From Xanthomonas sp. F10 (lineage in GTDB: Bacteria; Pseudomonadota; Gammaproteobacteria; Xanthomonadales; Xanthomonadaceae): a DNA stretch of 64,000 nucleotides. Of this stretch, positions 54,109-62,259 are shown piece by piece (within the stretch, counting starts at the first letter, position 1; every line of letters begins with the position of its first letter). The notes under the pieces were generated by a model. The model was not told the DNA's origin. It saw nothing but the letters and a program-made list of their open reading frames with translations, and searched no databases. Position numbers and translations under genes: made by a program. The DNA lies in the NCBI RefSeq assembly GCF_014206815.1, contig NZ_JACHNP010000004.1, positions 248,001 to 312,000 of the forward strand, in the 5' to 3' direction.

Positions 54109-55116
54109 TCAGTACATGTTCTTCTTGTAGTCGGCCTGCAGCCCTTTGCGGAGCACGCCGGGCACCGAGACCGCCGCGCGCATCAGCGTGGCCTGGGTGC
54201 CGCGCGCGCCGCTGAGCCGGACGTGGTCGCGGAAGATCGCCGGCGGGTCCAGGTCGTGCGCGATGGCGGCGGGCGGCCAGGCGTCGAAGCGGCCCAGCGC
54301 GGGGCTGCGCGTCTCTTCGAGGAGCGCCGGCAGCACCCGCACCGCCAGATGCGGAACGCGTCCATCGACGGCGAGGGCACTGCGGATCGCCGCATCGGGG
54401 CTGGGGCGGGCCAGCCCTTCGATGCGCACGCAGCGCGCGCTGCCCGGGCGCAGCGCGAGCAGGGCGATCTGCGGCCGCGCCAGCAGATTGCCCAGGCTGT
54501 CGACGCGCCGATTGCCCGGTCGGTCGGCGAACCACCAGGCGTCGCGATGCGCCTGCAGCAAGGCTCCGGCGCGATCGCCGCGCGGGCTGACATCGACGCG
54601 GCCCTCGGCATCGGCGGTGGCCAGCACCAGCAGCCGGCAGCTGGCGAGAAATCCCGCCACCGTTTCCGCTGGCGTGGCGTCGGTCGGTGTCTCGGCACGC
54701 CACCAGTCGGCACGGAGCAGGGCCTTGGCACAGTGCAGATAGCACTCCTCGACGGCGACGAACAGGCGCGTGCCGTCGTCGCCGGCGATGCGCCCATTGA
54801 TCCGCAGGGTCTCGCCCAAACCGGGCACCAGGAACAGCGACCCGAAGCCGACGCCGACCTGCGGATGCGCCGTGTCCAGCGCCTGCAGCGGGATCGACAG
54901 CAGGTGCGGAGTGTCGGCGCGCGCGAAGCCGGGCGCGCCACTGCCTGCGCTCAACGCCAGGCGCTGGCCGGCGACGCCGGCGAACAGCAGCGGGCTGGCG
55001 GCCAGCCAGCGCAGCGCGTGCGCGTCCAGATGGTCGATCACCTTCATGTCGCGCGGGCCGGGCAGGCGGCCCACGCAGTCCTGCAGCTGCGCTGCGTCGG
55101 TGACGAAGTCGGTCAT
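54109..55116 (-). CDS. Pyridoxamine 5'-phosphate oxidase-like flavin split-barrel protein
   Basis: 335 aa from ATG 55116. The C-terminal half has the FMN split-barrel pattern: FLASCRLLVLATADAEGRVDVSPRGD, then AWWFADRPGNRRVDSLGNLLARPQIALL. The N-terminal half (FGSLFLVPGLGETLRINGRIAGDD and following) resembles a second barrel, so the protein is probably a duplicated barrel. It may reduce or bind a small molecule with FMN or F420-like cofactor. It converges on the LysR-linked set but is on the opposite strand. Confidence 0.85.
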   Translation of the reverse strand: MTDFVTDAAQLQDCVGRLPGPRDMKVIDHLDAHALRWLAASPLLFAGVAGQRLALSAGSGAPGFARADTPHLLSIPLQALDTAHPQVGVGFGSLFLVPGLGETLRINGRIAGDDGTRLFVAVEECYLHCAKALLRADWWRAETPTDATPAETVAGFLASCRLLVLATADAEGRVDVSPRGDRAGALLQAHRDAWWFADRPGNRRVDSLGNLLARPQIALLALRPGSARCVRIEGLARPSPDAAIRSALAVDGRVPHLAVRVLPALLEETRSPALGRFDAWPPAAIAHDLDPPAIFRDHVRLSGARGTQATLMRAAVSVPGVLRKGLQADYKKNMY

Positions 55117-55436
55117 CGCGGCGTCTCCGGGAAGCGGAACACCACGCGGTCGAGCGGAGCGGGAGAGAGCATCGCAAAGCACTCCTGTGAACGAGCGGGA
55201 GGCTTGCGCGAAGGCTGGCGACGTCTGGAAACGTACCACAGCGTGGCTGACGCCGCGTCCAGCGACCTTACGGTCGTCCTTGTCCAGGCAAGACCGCGAC
55301 AGGACACCTCACATCTCCCCGGGGACGTGTCCTGTAGGAGCGGCTTCAGCCGCGATGGGCGTTCCGGGTGAAGCCGTCGCGGCTGAAGCTGCGCCTACGC
55401 AGCACGCCGTGGCGGATGCAGGTGATGCGAGCCGCG
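55117..55436. other. 320-base spacer with a REP pair
   Basis: Between the flavoprotein gene and the end of the first TonB receptor gene. It holds the REP pair at 55334-55398 and the flavoprotein promoter region; no gene is seen. Confidence 0.6.
55334..55398. repeat. Inverted REP pair
   Basis: Arms at 55334-55356 and 55376-55398 of the GCGGC-TTCA-GCCGC class, the second with changes (AAGCTGCGCC). It lies 39 bases past the TonB receptor stop. Confidence 0.85.
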
Positions 55437-57491
55437 CTACAGCCGCAGTTCGAACCCGAGATAGGCCGAGCGCCCGGGCGCTGGCGAGAACATCGGCTGG
55501 TTGTTGCCACCCCAGAAGAAACTGTCGTACCAGACGTAGGCGTAGCGGGTGTCGGTGAGATTCTTGACCTGCAGGTCGAGGCTGACGCGCGGGCTGAGCT
55601 GGTAGCGCACGCTGGCGTCGACCACGCGGAAGCCGCCGTACTTGCCCTGCGTGTTGCGCTCGTCGATGTAGTAGTCGCCTTGTGCGCGCGCCTGCACGCC
55701 GACCGTCCAGCGCGCATCGGGTCGGTAATCGACGCCGGCGTTGCTGATGTAGCGCGGCACCGAGAACACTTCGCGCCCGCGCAGGGATTCGCCCGAAGCG
55801 TTGTAGGCGCTGACCACCTTGGCCTCCTGCAGCGCCTGCGACAGCCACAGCGTCCAGTGTTCGCCCAGTTGCGTACGCAGTTGCAGGTCCACGCCCTGGC
55901 GCCGGGTCTGGCCCAGGCCCACCGTGGTGCCGGAGCTGACGTTGTTGGCGACCTCGTCGGTGGCGTCCTGCCGCCACACCGCCACGCGGGCTTCGGTGCC
56001 TGCCGCCGGCTGCAGCTTCAGGCCCAGCTCCTTGCCGGTGTTGATCGATGGCCGCACGCCGGGCTGGCCCGGCGTCAGGTACGCCGGCGCGGTGGAGCCG
56101 GTAAGGATCTGGAAGGTGCGGCCCCAGTTGGCGTACACGCTCAGCTGCGGGGTCAACGCATAGATCACGCTGAGCTTGGGCTGGTCGATCCAGCCATAGC
56201 GTTGCAGTGGTGCGTGCACGCCGCCCGGCAGCATGGTGTCGCCGGAGAAGCGGTCGACGCGGAACGCCGGCACGATCTTCAACGCGTCGGTGGGCTGCAG
56301 CACCGCCTGCAGGTACAGGCCGAGGTTGTCGAGCGTGTAGCGGTCGTCGTTCTGCACGCGCACCGGCACGCTCCAGAAATCGGTCGGCACCGCGTAGGCG
56401 TAGCGATAGCGGCGATAGCGGTTGTCCTGATGCTCGGCGTTGAGGCCGGCTTCCACGCTCAGCAGGTCGCTGGCCTGCCAGGTGACGGTGCTGAGCAGAC
56501 CGGTCTGGGTTTCGCCCCATTGCCGGCGCTGCCGCGGCGCGTTGCCGACCGGGTAACTGGTAAAGGTGACCCGGCGTTCTTCGTCGTAGCGATTGACGTA
56601 CAGCGTGTTGCGCAGCTGCAGGCCCTCGCCGAGCTTCAGGTCGGCGTGCACGCTGGCCTGGCGCAGGATGCGCTCGCCGCCGTCGTTGGCATTCTGCGGC
56701 GGCGACTGCTCGCGGTCCTCGGCCAGTTGCGCGGCGGTGAGGAAGCCGGGCGCATCGGCGGCGAGATGGTAGGCGCGGGCGATCAGGCCGATGCGCGCGG
56801 TGTCGTCGTCCTCGCCGTAGAACCACTTGCCGCCGAGGGTGTACTTGCGCGCGCTGTCGTGCGCGCGTTCGCCCTGCGTGGCCTGCGCGCCGACGAAATA
56901 GTTCTGTGCCAGGCCGCCGGCCTCGTGGCCGACGGCATACTGCAACTCGCGCGTGGCGAAGCTGCCGTAGCTCAGCCGCAGGTCCTGGTAGTCGCCGCCC
57001 TGGCGCGTGGCGATGTTGAGGTTGCCGCCGATGTTGTGCAGGCCGTAGCGCGGGTCGTTGGTGCCGCGCACGACTTCGATGTAAGCGATCTCCAGCGGGA
57101 AGATCATGTCGGTGAAGCGCTGGTTGCCGCTGTTGGCATCGCTCGGCACGCCATCGATCAGGAGCTTGATGCCGTTGAGGTAGCCCTCGCCGTTGAAGGC
57201 GCGGAAGGTGGCCTTGCCGGTTTCGGCGCCCTGGCGGATCTCGGTGAGCTGCACGCCGGGCATCATGCCCAGCAATTCCCAGCCGTTCATGACCTGCTTG
57301 TCGCCGATCTGCTCGCTGCCGAGCACGTCGACCGAGCTGAGGATGTTGCGGGCGGACAGCGAAGCCGCGGTCTCGCGCCGCGCCTCCACGGTGCCCAGGG
57401 TGGTGGTGGTCTCGGAGGTCAGGGTCTGCGCGCCGGCATGGCCGGCGGCAAGTCCGGCCAGGACGGCCAGGGCGAGGGAATCGATCTTCAT
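55437..57491 (-). CDS. TonB-dependent receptor, tandem copy 1
   Basis: 684 aa from ATG 57491. A signal peptide (MKIDSLALAVLAGLAAGHAGA) is followed by a short linker, the plug domain (SVDVLGSEQIGD...MNGWELLGMMPGVQL...FRAFNGEGYLNGIKLLIDGVP...IEVVRGTNDPRYGLHNIGG) and a 22-strand barrel ending NLTDTRYAYVWYDSFFWGG...YLGFELRL. It imports a scarce ligand across the outer membrane using TonB energy. It is a tandem duplicate of the gene at 57796-59847 with most residues identical; differences cluster in predicted loops. The ligand is unknown; a half-site resembling the upstream Zur-like box (GCAATGTTA, 57591-57599) lies before it. Confidence 0.93.
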   Translation of the reverse strand: MKIDSLALAVLAGLAAGHAGAQTLTSETTTTLGTVEARRETAASLSARNILSSVDVLGSEQIGDKQVMNGWELLGMMPGVQLTEIRQGAETGKATFRAFNGEGYLNGIKLLIDGVPSDANSGNQRFTDMIFPLEIAYIEVVRGTNDPRYGLHNIGGNLNIATRQGGDYQDLRLSYGSFATRELQYAVGHEAGGLAQNYFVGAQATQGERAHDSARKYTLGGKWFYGEDDDTARIGLIARAYHLAADAPGFLTAAQLAEDREQSPPQNANDGGERILRQASVHADLKLGEGLQLRNTLYVNRYDEERRVTFTSYPVGNAPRQRRQWGETQTGLLSTVTWQASDLLSVEAGLNAEHQDNRYRRYRYAYAVPTDFWSVPVRVQNDDRYTLDNLGLYLQAVLQPTDALKIVPAFRVDRFSGDTMLPGGVHAPLQRYGWIDQPKLSVIYALTPQLSVYANWGRTFQILTGSTAPAYLTPGQPGVRPSINTGKELGLKLQPAAGTEARVAVWRQDATDEVANNVSSGTTVGLGQTRRQGVDLQLRTQLGEHWTLWLSQALQEAKVVSAYNASGESLRGREVFSVPRYISNAGVDYRPDARWTVGVQARAQGDYYIDERNTQGKYGGFRVVDASVRYQLSPRVSLDLQVKNLTDTRYAYVWYDSFFWGGNNQPMFSPAPGRSAYLGFELRL

Positions 57492-57795
57492 GGGGCCTGC
57501 AAGCAAGTGGGGACAGCGGAGGGCTGGCGGCAACGGCGAGGTTGCGGGGCTTGCTTGTTCGGGACGCTGGGCGTCCGTCGCTCCGTGAAGGCAATGTTAA
57601 ACGATGTGGCGGGGGAAGTGCGGCCGTCCGCCAGCCGCGACGACGATAGGTCTCCCAGTCACGAGGGGAAACGCCTTGTAGGAGCGGCTTCAGCCGCGAC
57701 GTGGTGATCCTGGTAAACCCGGCGCGGCAGACGCCGCTCCCACAAGGCAACCCGCCTCCGGCGTGGAGTAGCGGAAGCAGGTCGTTGGCGTTGCC
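57492..57795. other. 304-base spacer between the TonB receptor copies
   Basis: Contains a degenerate REP pair at 57678-57746 and, near 57591-57606, GCAATGTTAAACGATG, a possible half-site for a metal regulator. No coding sequence. Confidence 0.5.
57678..57746. repeat. Degenerate inverted REP pair
   Basis: The first arm (57678-57700) is a perfect GCGGC-TTCA-GCCGC element; the second (57721-57746, GGCGCGGCAGACGCCGCTCC) has lost its central loop but keeps the outer sequence. Confidence 0.75.
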
Positions 57796-59847
57796 CTACA
57801 GCCGCACTTCGACGCTCAGGTAGGCCGAGCGTCCGGGCGCCGGCGAGAACATCGGCTGGTCGTTGCCGCCCCAGAAGAAGTTGTCGTACCACACGTAGGC
57901 ATAGCGGGCGTCGGTGAGGTTCTTGACCTGCAGGCCGAGGCTGCTGCGCGAGGTGAGCTGGTAGCGCACGCTGGCATCGACCACGCGGAAGCCGCCGTAC
58001 TTGCCCCGCGCATTGCGCTCGTCGATGTAGTAGTCGCCCTGCGCGCGCGCCTGCACGCCGAATGTCCAGCGCGCGTCGGGCCGGTAGTCGAGGCCGGCGT
58101 TGCTGATGTAGCGCGGCGTGGAGAACACCTCGCGTCCACGCAGCGATTCGCCGGCGGCGGTGTAGGCGCTGACCACCTTGGCTTCCTGCACCGCGTGCGA
58201 GAGCCACGCGGTCCAGCGCTCGCCCAGTTGCGTGCTCAGTTGCAGGTCCACGCCTTGCCGGCGGGTCTGGCCGAGTCCGACCGTGGTGCCGGTGCTGGGC
58301 ATGTTGGCCACTTCGTCGGTGGCGTCCTGGCGCCATACCGCCACGCGCGCCTCGGTGCCGGCCACCGGCTGCAGTTTCAAGCCCAGTTCCTTGCCGGTAT
58401 TGATCGAGGGCCGGAACGCCGGCTGGCCCGGGGTGAGATAGGCCGGCGCGGTGGAGCCGGTGAGGATCTGGAAGGTGCGTCCCCAGTTCGCATACACGCT
58501 CAGCTGCGGCGTCAGTGCGTAGATCACGCTGAGCTTGGGTTGGTCGATCCAGCCGTAGCGTTGCAGCGGCGCATGGATGCCGCCGGGCAGCGCGGTCTCG
58601 CCGGAGAAACGGTCGGCGCGGAACGCCGGCACGATCTTCAGCGCGTCGGTCGGCTGCAGCACCGCCTGCAGGTACAGACCGAGGTTGTCCAGGCTGTAGC
58701 GATCGTCGTTCTGCACGCGTGCCGGCGCGCGGTCGAAATCGGTCGGCACGCCGTAGGCATAGCGCGCGCGCCGGTAGCGATTGTCCTGGTGCTCGGCGTT
58801 GAAGCCGGCTTCCACGCTCAGCAGATCGCTGGCCTGCCAGGCGACGGTGCTGAGCAGCCCGGTCTGGGTTTCGTCCCATTGCCGGCGCTGCCGCGGCGCG
58901 TTGCCGATCGGGTAGTCGGTGAAGGTGACGCGGCGGTCGTCCTCATAGCGATTGAAGTACAACGTGTTGCGCAGCTGCAGGCCGTCGCCGAGCCTGAAGT
59001 CGGCGTGCACGCTGGCCTGGCGCATGTCGCGGTCGTCGCCGTCGTTGGCGTTCTTCGGTGGCGATTGCGCGCGGTCCTCGGCCAGTTGCGCGGCGGTGAG
59101 GAAACCCGGTTCGTCCGCCTCGTGGTGGTAAATGCGGGCGATCAGGCCGATGCGTGCGGCATCGTCGTCTTCGCCGTAGAACCATTTGCCGCCGAGCGTG
59201 TACTTGCGCGAGGTGTCGTGCTGCCGATAGCCGTGCGCGGCCTGCGCGCCGACGAAGTAGTTCTGCGCCAGGCCATCGGCCTCATGGCCGGCGGCGTACT
59301 GCAGCTCGCGCGTGGCGAAGCTGCCGCCGCTCAGTCGCAGGTCCTGGTAGTTGCCGCCCTGGCGCGTGGCGATGTTGAAATTGCCGCCGATGTTGTGCAG
59401 GCCGTAGCGCGGATCGTTGGTGCCGCGGACCACCTCGATGTAGGCGATCTCCAGCGGAAAGATCATGTCGATGAAGCGCTGGTTGCCGCTGTTGACGTTG
59501 CTCGGCACGCCGTCGATCAGCACCTTGATGCCGTTGAGATAGCCCTCGCCATTGAAGGCGCGGAAGGTGACCTTGCCGGACTCGGCGCCCTGCCGGGTTT
59601 CGGTGAGCTGCATGCCGGGCATCTGCCCGAGCAGCTCCCAGCTGTTCATGACGTTCTTGTCGCCGATCTGCTCGCTGCCGAGCACGTCGACCGAGCTGAG
59701 GATGTTGCGGGTGGACAGCGAAGCGGCGCTGTGGCGCCGCGCTTCCACGGTGCCGAGCGTGGTGGTGGTGTCGGTCGACGTCTGCGCGGCGCCGTCGCCG
59801 GCCGCGAGCCCGGCCAGCACGGCGAGGGCGTGGGTATAGGTCTTCAT
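57796..59847 (-). CDS. TonB-dependent receptor, tandem copy 2
   Basis: 683 aa. Signal peptide MKTYTHALAVLAGLAAGDGAAQ; plug and barrel as in copy 1, with the same landmarks (SVDVLGSEQIGDKNVMNSWELL, YLNGIKVLIDGVPSNVNSG, VVRGTNDPRYGLHNIGGN). The two proteins can be aligned end to end with almost no gaps. A Zur-like box lies about 95 bases upstream of this start, so it is likely the leading gene and could be zinc-responsive. His-rich ZnuD-type loops are not apparent. Fe-siderophore, Cu or Zn complexes are all possible ligands. Confidence 0.93.
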   Translation of the reverse strand: MKTYTHALAVLAGLAAGDGAAQTSTDTTTTLGTVEARRHSAASLSTRNILSSVDVLGSEQIGDKNVMNSWELLGQMPGMQLTETRQGAESGKVTFRAFNGEGYLNGIKVLIDGVPSNVNSGNQRFIDMIFPLEIAYIEVVRGTNDPRYGLHNIGGNFNIATRQGGNYQDLRLSGGSFATRELQYAAGHEADGLAQNYFVGAQAAHGYRQHDTSRKYTLGGKWFYGEDDDAARIGLIARIYHHEADEPGFLTAAQLAEDRAQSPPKNANDGDDRDMRQASVHADFRLGDGLQLRNTLYFNRYEDDRRVTFTDYPIGNAPRQRRQWDETQTGLLSTVAWQASDLLSVEAGFNAEHQDNRYRRARYAYGVPTDFDRAPARVQNDDRYSLDNLGLYLQAVLQPTDALKIVPAFRADRFSGETALPGGIHAPLQRYGWIDQPKLSVIYALTPQLSVYANWGRTFQILTGSTAPAYLTPGQPAFRPSINTGKELGLKLQPVAGTEARVAVWRQDATDEVANMPSTGTTVGLGQTRRQGVDLQLSTQLGERWTAWLSHAVQEAKVVSAYTAAGESLRGREVFSTPRYISNAGLDYRPDARWTFGVQARAQGDYYIDERNARGKYGGFRVVDASVRYQLTSRSSLGLQVKNLTDARYAYVWYDNFFWGGNDQPMFSPAPGRSAYLSVEVRL

Positions 59848-59941
59848 GGTGTCTGCGGGCGAAGGGGAATGGAGGCTGGCGGCAGCGGGGGGCTGCAGGC
59901 GAGCGGATGGTGCGCGGTCCGATCCACGAGCGCGGCGCCAT

Positions 59942-59963
59942 GTAAGTTATGTTATATCATTTC
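59942..59963 (-). promoter_or_regulatory. Zur-like box upstream of TonB receptor copy 2
   Basis: Read towards the receptor, the sequence GAAATGATATAACATAAC matches the gammaproteobacterial Zur operator pattern GAAATGTTATANNATAAC at 15 of the 16 specified positions; the second outer arm (CTTAC) is weaker. It lies in an isolated A+T-rich stretch (TGTAAGTTATGTTATATCAT on the plus strand) in otherwise G+C-rich DNA, about 95 bases before the start codon. Confidence 0.5.
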
Positions 59964-60097
59964 GTTAAGCGGGTGTCGGAATGGGCGCTCTGCCGGCGCA
60001 CCGGCGCCGGCCTCTGCCATGCGACGGCAGGGGATATTTGCGCCGCGAGGGCGTGGGAAAGGGGAGGTGGCGGGGCCGCGCGCGACCCCGCGGCCGC

Positions 60098-60853
60098 TCA
60101 GGCCGGTTGCCGCGCGACCTGGAAGCCGGCGAAGGACTGCGTCACCGGCATGATTTCCAGCCGATTGATGTTCAGATGCGGCGGCAGCGTCGCCACCCAG
60201 AAGATCTGTTCGGCGATGTCGTCGGCGGTCATCGGCTGCGCGCCCTGGTAGAGCGTGTCCGAGGCCTTCTGGTCGCCATGGGTGCGGACCAGGGTGAACT
60301 CGGTCTCGGCCATGCCCGGTTCGATCGCGGTCACGCGCACGCCGGTGCCGTGCAGGTCCGAGCGCAGGCCCAGCGAGAACTGGCTGACGAAGGCCTTGGT
60401 GCCGCCGTAGGTATTGCCGCCGGGGTAGGGATACAGCGCGGCGACCGAACTGATGTTGATGATCGCGCCACGGCGCTGGATCAGCGTCGGCAGCAGGCGA
60501 TGGGTCAGCGTCACCAGCGCGGTGATGTTGGTGTCGATCATCGTGCGCCAGTCGTCCAGTTGCGCGGCCTGCGCGGGCGCGGTGCCCTGGGCCAGGCCGG
60601 CGTTGTTGACCAGCAGGTCGATGCCGCGGAACGCCTCGGGCAGCGCCGCCAGCATCGCGTCCAGGGCGTCGGTGTCGCGGATGTCGAAGGCGGCGATGTG
60701 CACGCGCTCGGCGCCGAAGGCGTCCAGCAGCGGCTGCAGGCGTTCGGCGCGGCGGCCGGTGGCGATCACGCGCCAGCCGGCGTCGACGAAGCGGCGCACG
60801 GCGGCGGCGCCGAAACCGGAAGTGGCACCGGTGATCAGGGCAGTCTGGGTCAT
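60098..60853 (-). CDS. YdfG-like NADP-dependent short-chain dehydrogenase
   Basis: 251 aa classical SDR. The cofactor motif TGATSGFG (residues 8-15), NNAGLA, and the catalytic Ser in ISSVAALYPYPGG with Tyr-Lys in YGGTKAF are all intact. Arg after TGR (VIATGRRAER) suggests NADP(H). The C-terminal AEQIFWVATLPPHLNINRLEIMP matches YdfG, which oxidises L-allo-threonine, serine and 3-hydroxy acids. Cytoplasmic; monocistronic. Confidence 0.93.
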   Translation of the reverse strand: MTQTALITGATSGFGAAAVRRFVDAGWRVIATGRRAERLQPLLDAFGAERVHIAAFDIRDTDALDAMLAALPEAFRGIDLLVNNAGLAQGTAPAQAAQLDDWRTMIDTNITALVTLTHRLLPTLIQRRGAIINISSVAALYPYPGGNTYGGTKAFVSQFSLGLRSDLHGTGVRVTAIEPGMAETEFTLVRTHGDQKASDTLYQGAQPMTADDIAEQIFWVATLPPHLNINRLEIMPVTQSFAGFQVARQPA

Positions 60854-61395
60854 GGTGGGGCCGGGAATCGGGAGGGGGAATCGGGAATGGTAAAAGCAAA
60901 TGCGGTGGCAGGGCGTCGACGTCGCCGTGTGCCCGTGCGGGAGTCAGCGCAAGCGTTTGATTGCGTGTCGGTGCCGGCGAGACAGCTCGCAGACAAAGTG
61001 TCTTGCCAAGCCTACGCGTCGCCCGGAACGGGGCGCTCGCCTCCCCATTCCCCATTCCCGATTCCCCACCCGTCGCCGATGTGCCGCTGCAGCGTCATGC
61101 CGCATTGGCGGGTATCAACGCCGGCGGCGGCACTTGCGCACACATGCAAGTGAGAACGGCAGGGATGCCGCTTCTCCCATTCTCGATTCCCGACTCGCGA
61201 TTCCCGACTCGCGATTCCCGGCTCTATTGCGCACTGATCGCAGCCGCCGGCAGGCGGCCGCCGATGAACTGCATCGCCATAGCAGCGTCGGTGCGCCGCA
61301 ACGTCAGTGGCGACAACGCATGCATGCACGCGAAGGCGAAAACGGTACGAAGACCGCTTCTCCGAATCCCCAATCCCGATTCCCGAATTCCAGCC
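60854..61395. other. 542-base spacer with CCCGATTCCC-type simple repeats
   Basis: No gene is supported: short open frames here translate repeat DNA. GGGAATC-type runs occur near 60858-60892 and, in reverse sense, near 61042-61070, 61180-61220 and 61360-61394. The spacer must contain the promoter of the YdfG-like gene; none is evident. Confidence 0.65.
61185..61220. repeat. 14-bp tandem repeat
   Basis: GATTCCCGACTCGC is repeated at 61185 and 61199 and partially at 61213, a period of exactly 14 bases, inside the simple-repeat spacer. Confidence 0.85.
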
Positions 61396-62244
61396 TCACT
61401 GCGCCTTGATCGCGATCGCCGACAGCCCGCTGCCGTTCAACTTCTGCTTGGCCTCGGCCAGTTCGCTGGCGGTGCCGTAGGGCCCCATGCGCACGCGGTA
61501 GACGGTCTTGCCGCTGATCTGCGCCGATTCCACGCGCGCCGACAGGCCCAGCATCGCCAGCTTGGCCTTGGTCGACTCGGCGTCGCCGGAGGCGCCGAAC
61601 GAGCCGGCCTGCAGGATGTAGCGCGCGTTGTCGGGCGCGGCGGTCGCCGCTGCCGCGGCCGGTGCGGTGGTTGCGGCCGGCGTGGCCGTGGTCGCCGTCG
61701 GCCTTGACGCCGCCGGGGTGGCCGCGGTGCTGGTTGCCACGCTCGGCGTTTCCGGCAGCGGCGTCGGATTGGCTGCGGTTGCCGTCGGCGCGGCCGTGGC
61801 CGTTGCCGGCGTGGTGCCGGTCGCGGCGGCAGTCGCACTCGCGGCGGCTTGCGCCTTGGCCTGGCGAGCCGCTTCGGCGCGCGCGCTGGCGGCCAGTTCG
61901 GCGTCGGACATCTGCACTTCCTTGCCGGGCAGCAGGGTGTAGAAGTCGTACTGGGTCTGCGCGTCCTTCTTCGCCTCCGGCTTGGTGCTGCCGGCTGCGT
62001 GGGCGGCGGGCTTGGGCAGGTCCGGCGCCGCATCGACGTCGGCATCGGCCACCGGTGCCGGTTGCGCATCCGGATTGGCGCGCGGGCCGCCCACGCGCAG
62101 GAAGTCGCCATCCTTCTTGAACAGGCCCGGCGCGCCGAGGAACACCACCGCGGCGATCGCCGCGCCGGCGATCAGCCACACCCACCCGGGCGTGCCGTTG
62201 CCGGTGTTGCGTCGAGCCTGGGTCTTACCGCGTCGTGCTGCCAT
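61396..62244 (-). CDS. SPOR-domain membrane protein (FtsN-like)
   Basis: 282 aa. A short basic cytoplasmic N-terminus (MAARRGKTQARRNTGNG) and one membrane helix (WVWLIAGAAIAAVVFLGAPG) lead to a long, low-complexity Ala/Thr/Pro periplasmic linker. A C-terminal SPOR domain follows (ARYILQAGSFGASGDAESTKAKL to AEAKQKLNGSGLSAIAIKAQ), which binds denuded septal peptidoglycan. The architecture is that of FtsN, a divisome activator, although the N-terminal FtsA-binding part cannot be verified. It starts 15 bases after the argS stop, the common argS-ftsN order. Confidence 0.9.
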   Translation of the reverse strand: MAARRGKTQARRNTGNGTPGWVWLIAGAAIAAVVFLGAPGLFKKDGDFLRVGGPRANPDAQPAPVADADVDAAPDLPKPAAHAAGSTKPEAKKDAQTQYDFYTLLPGKEVQMSDAELAASARAEAARQAKAQAAASATAAATGTTPATATAAPTATAANPTPLPETPSVATSTAATPAASRPTATTATPAATTAPAAAAATAAPDNARYILQAGSFGASGDAESTKAKLAMLGLSARVESAQISGKTVYRVRMGPYGTASELAEAKQKLNGSGLSAIAIKAQ

Positions 62245-62259
62245 TTACCGCTTCTCCAC

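Noticed and set aside
55368-57707. Plus-strand open frame of about 780 codons opposite TonB receptor copy 1
   Set aside because: The same antisense frame appears opposite the duplicated receptor, as expected from shared sequence; no signal, domain or start context.
60900-61409. Open frames in the 60.9-61.4 kb spacer
   Set aside because: They run through CCCGATTCCC-type simple repeats, on both strands, with no consistent codon usage or recognisable protein.
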